A stretch of DNA of 64,000 nucleotides from Arcticibacterium sp964021845. Its GTDB lineage: Bacteria; Bacteroidota; Bacteroidia; Cytophagales; Spirosomataceae. Under the pieces are notes generated by a model that saw only the letters and a program-made list of their open reading frames with translations, had not been told where the DNA came from and searched no databases. The position numbers and the translations under genes were made by a program. The first letter of the stretch is position 1. Every line of letters begins with the position of its first letter. The DNA lies in assembly GCF_964021845.1 (NCBI RefSeq), contig NZ_CAXHZC010000009.1, forward strand, positions 62,001 through 126,000, read 5' to 3'. Below are positions 59,899 through 64,000 of the stretch, piece by piece.

Positions 59899-59906
59899 TA
59901 GTTTTG
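59899..59906 (+). promoter_or_regulatory. Probable -7 box of the DtxR-family regulator gene
   Basis: Reads TAGTTTTG, a full TAnnTTTG match. A transcript starting near 59913 leaves 8 bases to ATG 59921 or 17 bases to ATG 59930. Confidence 0.5.
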
Positions 59907-59920
59907 CTTTTCGCACTATA

Positions 59921-60592
59921 ATGTATCCTATGACTTCGTTTACCGAAGAAAATTATCTTAAAGCTATTTACCATTTATCTGAGCAGAAAAATGGAGAGGC
60001 TGTTAGTACCAATGAGTTAGCAGAGGTGACACAAACGCGTGCCGCATCCGTTACAGACATGGTCAAAAAACTGGCTGAAAAGGGTTTTGTAAATTATAAA
60101 AAGTATCAAGGTGTAAACCTTACTGAAGAAGGTAAGCAAATAGCTCTTAGGGTTATTAGAAAGCACAGACTTTGGGAAGTTTTTTTAGTGGAGAAACTTG
60201 GCTTCAAATGGGATGAAATTCATGATTTGGCGGAGCAACTAGAGCATATTAAGTCGTCAGAATTAACAGACAGGCTAGATAACTTTTTAGGCTTTCCTAA
60301 GTTTGACCCACATGGAGACCCCATACCGGATGAAAAAGGTAACTTGCCTATTTCTCAAACACACAAACTATCTGAAGTAGAAAAAGGGAAAACTTTGATA
60401 ATTATGGGCGTTTCAGAAGATTCGGCTCCTTTCCTACAGCACCTTGATAAGCTCGGCCTAAAACTAGGCTTAAAAATTGAAGTCATTGAGGTTAGTGAAT
60501 TTGATAAGTCTCTGGAAATTGAAATTGAAGAAGGTCAAACCCTAAGAATTAGTGCTGAGGTTTCAAAGAACATACAGGTTTTAATAAGGTAA
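59921..60592 (+). CDS. DtxR/MntR family metal-dependent regulator
   Basis: 223 residues. The N-terminal winged helix (SFTEENYLKAIYHLSEQKNG, TRAASVTDMVKKLAEKGFVN) and metal-binding domain (IRKHRLWEVFLVEKLGFKWD, HDLAEQLEHIKS) match DtxR/MntR, followed by a FeoA/SH3-like domain at about 150-223. It would repress iron or manganese genes when metal is bound. The ATG at 59930 fits the usual start (MTSFTEEN). The LptF/G-type permease follows 3 bases after the stop. Confidence 0.9.
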   Translation: MYPMTSFTEENYLKAIYHLSEQKNGEAVSTNELAEVTQTRAASVTDMVKKLAEKGFVNYKKYQGVNLTEEGKQIALRVIRKHRLWEVFLVEKLGFKWDEIHDLAEQLEHIKSSELTDRLDNFLGFPKFDPHGDPIPDEKGNLPISQTHKLSEVEKGKTLIIMGVSEDSAPFLQHLDKLGLKLGLKIEVIEVSEFDKSLEIEIEEGQTLRISAEVSKNIQVLIR

Positions 60593-60595
60593 CAG

Positions 60596-61675
60596 TTGAA
60601 AATTTTAGATAAATATTTGATCAAAAAGTTTTTAAGCACTTACGTGTTTTCAGTTTTGATCATTGTGCTAATTGTTCTTGTTATTGATTATGGTGATCAT
60701 AATGATGATTTTGTTCGGAGTGAAGCTCCTGGTAAAAAAGTCTTATTAGAATATTATTTGAACTTAGCACCTTATTGGGCAAACTACATTAGCCCTTTAA
60801 TGATATTTATTTCTACCGTTTTTTTTACTGCAAAAATGGCTGCTCATACAGAAATTGTAGCTATGCTTACGGCTGGAATTAGCTTTAGAAGGTTAATGAT
60901 TCCGTATGTCATAGGAGCATTCATTGTAGGGTTGTTTTCTTTTTTTATGATGGGTTGGGTGTTGCCAAAGGCAAATGCCACCAGAATAGCATTTGAAAAC
61001 GAATATCTTCATGAGCGTTTTTTCTTTTCTGACAGAGACTTTCATTTAACAGTAGCTCCAGATACTTATGTCTATTTTTCCAGCTATAACAACCAGTCAA
61101 AAACAGCTTTCGATTTTACAATTGAAAAGTTTGAAGGGAACGAATTAGTAGAAAAGCTTTCTGCTAGAAGAGCCATGTGGGTAGATACCCTAGAGCAATG
61201 GCGAATTTATGATTATAAAATCAGGGAGCTGGGTATTATGAAAGATAATATCATAGTGAATCGTAGTCATACAGATTCTACGATAAGTATGTTCCCAAAA
61301 GATTTTGAGAGTAATCAAAGCATTCAAGAGACCTATACAATAGACGACCTTCAAGAGCAAATTAAGTTATTAGAAACTAGGGGTTCAGAAGGGATAGAAC
61401 CCTTTCAGATAGAATTGTATCAAAGATTTGCTACGCCTTTTGCCGCCATTATATTATCATTAATGGGCTTGATAGTTTCGGCAAGAAAAAGGCGTGGAGG
61501 TGTAGGATTACAAATTGCGATTGGCTTTGTCTTGGCTTTTGTTTACATACTGTTTTACATTATGTCAAAAGGAATAGCTGAATCTGGCAATATGGATCCA
61601 CTTCTGGCAGTATGGCTGCCGAATATTGTCTTTAGTGTCATAGCCTCTATAATGTATTTCACGGTTCCTAGGTAA
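60596..61675 (+). CDS. LptF/LptG family permease
   Basis: 359 residues. Membrane helices lie near 12-32, 60-80 and 100-118, then a periplasmic beta domain, then three helices near the C-terminus ending in the YjgP/YjgQ-type LPNIVFSVIASIMYF. LptF and LptG form the transmembrane part of the lipopolysaccharide exporter LptB2FG; which of the two this is cannot be told. The start is TTG (60596), which follows the regulator stop by three bases. The position after a DtxR-family gene is not typical of Lpt operons. Confidence 0.87.
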   Translation: MKILDKYLIKKFLSTYVFSVLIIVLIVLVIDYGDHNDDFVRSEAPGKKVLLEYYLNLAPYWANYISPLMIFISTVFFTAKMAAHTEIVAMLTAGISFRRLMIPYVIGAFIVGLFSFFMMGWVLPKANATRIAFENEYLHERFFFSDRDFHLTVAPDTYVYFSSYNNQSKTAFDFTIEKFEGNELVEKLSARRAMWVDTLEQWRIYDYKIRELGIMKDNIIVNRSHTDSTISMFPKDFESNQSIQETYTIDDLQEQIKLLETRGSEGIEPFQIELYQRFATPFAAIILSLMGLIVSARKRRGGVGLQIAIGFVLAFVYILFYIMSKGIAESGNMDPLLAVWLPNIVFSVIASIMYFTVPR

Positions 61676-61729
61676 AAGGCTATCAAAGTTTTGAGCAACA
61701 GAATCTAAGCTTGAATAAGGATTTATCCC

Positions 61730-61737
61730 TATTTTTG
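61730..61737 (+). promoter_or_regulatory. Probable -7 box of argG
   Basis: Reads TATTTTTG, a full TAnnTTTG match, 28 bases before ATG 61765; a TTG lies at 61711-61713. Confidence 0.5.
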
Positions 61738-61764
61738 CGGCACGTTTAAGGAAACAAAAAATCA

Positions 61765-62964
61765 ATGAAAAAAGTAGTACTGGCTTATAGTGGAGGTTTA
61801 GATACCTCGTTTTGTGTAAAATACTTAGGGGAAGAAAAAGGTATGGAGGTGCACTCTGTATTGGTGGATACCGGAGGCTTTTCAGATGAAGAGATTGCGG
61901 ATATAGAAAAGAAAGCCTATGAATTAGGCGTAAAAAGTCATCATACATCTCGTGTAGCAGACAAGTATTACCAAGACTGTATCAAGTATTTGGTTTTTGG
62001 AAACGTTTTGAAAAATAATACTTACCCACTTTCTGTAAGTGCGGAGCGTATTTTTCAAGCGGTTGCGGTAGCAGAATATGCAAAGAGCCTTAATGCAACA
62101 GCCATAGCTCATGGGAGCACGGGTGCAGGAAACGACCAGGTTAGGTTTGATATGGCATTTAGAACTATCGTACCAAACGCGGAAATTATCACTCCAATTA
62201 GGGATATGAAACTTTCGCGTGAAGCGGAAATTGATTTTTTGAAGTCAAAAGGTGTAGTGAGAGAGTGGCATAAATCTACATATTCTATAAATCAAGGTCT
62301 TTGGGGGACTTCAGTAGGAGGGAAAGAAACACTGAATTCTTATGACAATTTACCAGAAAGTGCTTTCCCAAATCCAAGAACAGAGTCTGGTGAGAAAGAG
62401 ATTAAACTAAGTTTTGTCAAAGGAGAGCTGAAAGGTGTGGACGGAGAAACTTTTGAAAACCCTGTAGACGCCATTAGAAAGCTGCACTTATTGGCCACAC
62501 CTTACGGAATCGGTAGAGATACGCACGTAGGAGATACCATTATCGGAATAAAAGGCAGAGTAGGGTTTGAAGCCGCTGCTCCATTAATCACTATCAAAGC
62601 TCACCATCTTTTAGAAAAACATGTCTTAACTAAGTGGCAGCAGTATTGGAAACAAAACCAAGCCGAATGGTATGGCATTCAGCTGCATGAAGGTCAATTT
62701 AACGATCCTGTCATGAGAGATATAGAAGCATTCTTTGAGTCAACACAAGCTCATGTAACTGGTGATGTACGTGTTAAACTGGCTCCTTACAGATTTGAAT
62801 TATTAGGAATTAAATCTGATTTTGATTTAATGTCTGACGTTTTCGGTAGCTACGGCGAAATGAACAATGCTTGGTCTGGAGATGACGTGAGAGGTTTCTC
62901 TAAGATTGCATCTAACCAAGTGATGATTTATGAAACAGTAAAAGAAAGAGCAGCTAAAAAATAA
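61765..62964 (+). CDS. argG: Argininosuccinate synthase
   Basis: 399 residues. The ATP-pyrophosphatase P-loop is AYSGGLDTSFCVKYL near the N-terminus; HGSTGAGNDQVRFDMAF and SINQGLWGTSVGG are other family signatures. It joins citrulline and aspartate with ATP in arginine synthesis, in the cytoplasm. It is alone here, with its own -7 box and terminator, and not in an arg operon within the window. Length is the family norm. Confidence 0.97.
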   Translation: MKKVVLAYSGGLDTSFCVKYLGEEKGMEVHSVLVDTGGFSDEEIADIEKKAYELGVKSHHTSRVADKYYQDCIKYLVFGNVLKNNTYPLSVSAERIFQAVAVAEYAKSLNATAIAHGSTGAGNDQVRFDMAFRTIVPNAEIITPIRDMKLSREAEIDFLKSKGVVREWHKSTYSINQGLWGTSVGGKETLNSYDNLPESAFPNPRTESGEKEIKLSFVKGELKGVDGETFENPVDAIRKLHLLATPYGIGRDTHVGDTIIGIKGRVGFEAAAPLITIKAHHLLEKHVLTKWQQYWKQNQAEWYGIQLHEGQFNDPVMRDIEAFFESTQAHVTGDVRVKLAPYRFELLGIKSDFDLMSDVFGSYGEMNNAWSGDDVRGFSKIASNQVMIYETVKERAAKK

Positions 62965-62987
62965 GTTGGCTGTTTAATATATTGAAG

Positions 62988-63018
62988 AGCGGAGTGCATT
63001 GCGTACTTCGCTTTTTTT
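62988..63018 (+). terminator. Rho-independent terminator of argG
   Basis: AGCGGAGT and ACTTCGCT form an 8-bp stem (one G-T pair) followed by seven T. The T run overlaps the stop of the convergent dipeptidase gene. Confidence 0.82.
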
Positions 63019-64000
63019 ATTTAAGGTTTTTCTTCAAAAAGTTAACACCATTTTGCCACATAATTCCTTCTATATCACTTTCGGTAAACCCTCTTTTCTT
63101 TAAAGCAGGAATAAAATCTTGAAGGTTGGCAATGCTTTGAATTTCTATAGGCGTTTGTTCTGTTCCAAATGCTCCATCAAGGTCGGAGCCTATCATGATG
63201 TTTTTAGTGCTTCCAGCCAATGAAGCAATGTGCTGCACATGATTAATGACGCTGTCAATATTTACTCCCATACTTTCAGGAGTACTTTCGCCACGCACCC
63301 ATCCTGTTACCACCATCCAAGCATCTAAGGCCATGCCTATCATAGCATCTCTTTCTAATAGTAAGCCAATCATCTCGTCACTTAACTGACGATTATGAGG
63401 ACTTAAGCTCCTGCATAAATGATGGCTCGCCCAAACAGGACCATTGAAAATATCAAGAGCTTGGTAAAAGCATTTATCTGAAAGGTGTGTTACGTCTAGA
63501 ATAATTCCTAGTTCTTCTATTTTTTTTAAAAGATCTTTTCCTTTTTGTGGTAAATCTCCTTCAGAATCAGTACCAAAAGCGTGAACGCCAGGTCCGTAAT
63601 GTGAAAGGCCAATGGCCCTTAAACCTTGAGCATGAAGTCTCTCTAAATGATGAACATCAATAATGGAGTCAGCCCCTTCCAGTGAAAGAACATAGCCAAC
63701 AGGTGATTTGTCTTTTTCCCAATGAAGAATATGCTCAATAAGGTCTTTCTGGCTTGATATAGGTTTTAAATGACCAGTGTTTTCCATGGTTTTGTACCAT
63801 GCCAATTGACCTTGAATTTGAGCCCAAGCTTGCTCTTGGCTAAACCAACCCGGTATTTCCGAGTCTGGTTTTACATATCGTGCTATCAGGGTTCCTACGG
63901 CTAGGGCTATATTTCCTTTATGCATTTCAGGAAAAGAAACAGTGGCTTTAGCTCGGTCTGGTTTATCTGTCATGCCGTATTCTCTTGCATTAAGCTCCGC
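63017..64000 (-). CDS. Membrane dipeptidase family M19 (5' end beyond window)
   Basis: At least 327 residues. The frame stays open to the right edge: the nine codons before Met 63973 read AELNAREYG, which fits the known family continuation, so the true start is outside the window. Metal-binding and family motifs are LDVTHLSDKCFYQALD, WASHHLCRSLSPHNRQLSD and IGSDLDGAFG. M19 dipeptidases are zinc enzymes cutting dipeptides; renal dipeptidase is the model. The N-terminal metal-ligand region (HxD) lies outside the window. Confidence 0.93.
   Translation of the reverse strand, partial: AELNAREYGMTDKPDRAKATVSFPEMHKGNIALAVGTLIARYVKPDSEIPGWFSQEQAWAQIQGQLAWYKTMENTGHLKPISSQKDLIEHILHWEKDKSPVGYVLSLEGADSIIDVHHLERLHAQGLRAIGLSHYGPGVHAFGTDSEGDLPQKGKDLLKKIEELGIILDVTHLSDKCFYQALDIFNGPVWASHHLCRSLSPHNRQLSDEMIGLLLERDAMIGMALDAWMVVTGWVRGESTPESMGVNIDSVINHVQHIASLAGSTKNIMIGSDLDGAFGTEQTPIEIQSIANLQDFIPALKKRGFTESDIEGIMWQNGVNFLKKNLK

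Overview
The window looks like a chromosomal segment of a Bacteroidota bacterium, probably order Cytophagales. The grounds are an AT-rich sequence, many -7 promoter boxes of the Bacteroidota form TAnnTTTG, almost no Shine-Dalgarno sequences, carboxypeptidase-regulatory/TonB outer-membrane receptors, a DASH cryptochrome, an FMN-glutamate-synthase-like protein, DUF4139 and DUF547 proteins. No species can be named from the sequence alone.

Region 1 (1-11929, minus strand) is a tightly packed seven-gene defence-type operon. In transcription order it holds a SNF2-like helicase with a C-terminal DUF3883 domain, a small PD-(D/E)XK-type (QxK) nuclease, a large DUF1156 DNA methylase, a DUF262 (GmrS/ParB-like) protein, an AAA ATPase with DUF3696, an unrecognised 302-residue protein, and an AlbA_2/GHKL-ATPase protein cut by the left edge. 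Every junction overlaps by 1-11 bases or abuts, so the set is probably expressed together. The helicase-nuclease-methylase part recalls restriction-like systems such as DISARM. The DUF262-AAA-unknown part looks like a second module joined to it.

Region 2 (11930-16561) looks like a mobile-element remnant next to a tRNA-Asp gene. It carries an excisionase-like HTH protein, a two-tyrosine HUH replication initiator, a small unknown protein, and a ribbon-helix-helix domain fused to a membrane anchor. Between these genes and the defence operon lies a striking array of 14 CTAAC motifs, nine of them about 11 bp apart. Together they suggest a replication or partition locus, or an operator. No integrase lies in the window.

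Region 3 (16562-64000) is mainly core genome. It holds sugar/nucleoside metabolism (MFS, Gfo/Idh), pth, pyrR, aat, an RsmI-like methylase, rodA-mrdA (cell elongation), tsaE-ald, prfC, two TonB-type outer-membrane proteins, a DUF547 protein, the DASH cryptochrome, LemA-TPM-TPM, an M1 peptidase, a Xer recombinase, rpsU, a HerA-like ATPase, an NRK/uridine-kinase-like enzyme and folD. These are followed by a DUF6364/PIN toxin-antitoxin pair, an FMN-glutamate-synthase-like protein, aroA, DUF502, DUF4139, an Ldh-family oxidoreductase, a CBM6-like lipoprotein, GNAT, an AguB-like amidase, a LOG-family protein, a DtxR-family regulator, an LptF/G permease, argG and an M19 dipeptidase cut by the right edge.

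The points most worth a second look are the composite defence operon, the CTAAC array with its membrane-anchored RHH protein, the HUH element beside tRNA-Asp, and an extended Shine-Dalgarno sequence in front of rpsU in a genome that otherwise seems to avoid them.
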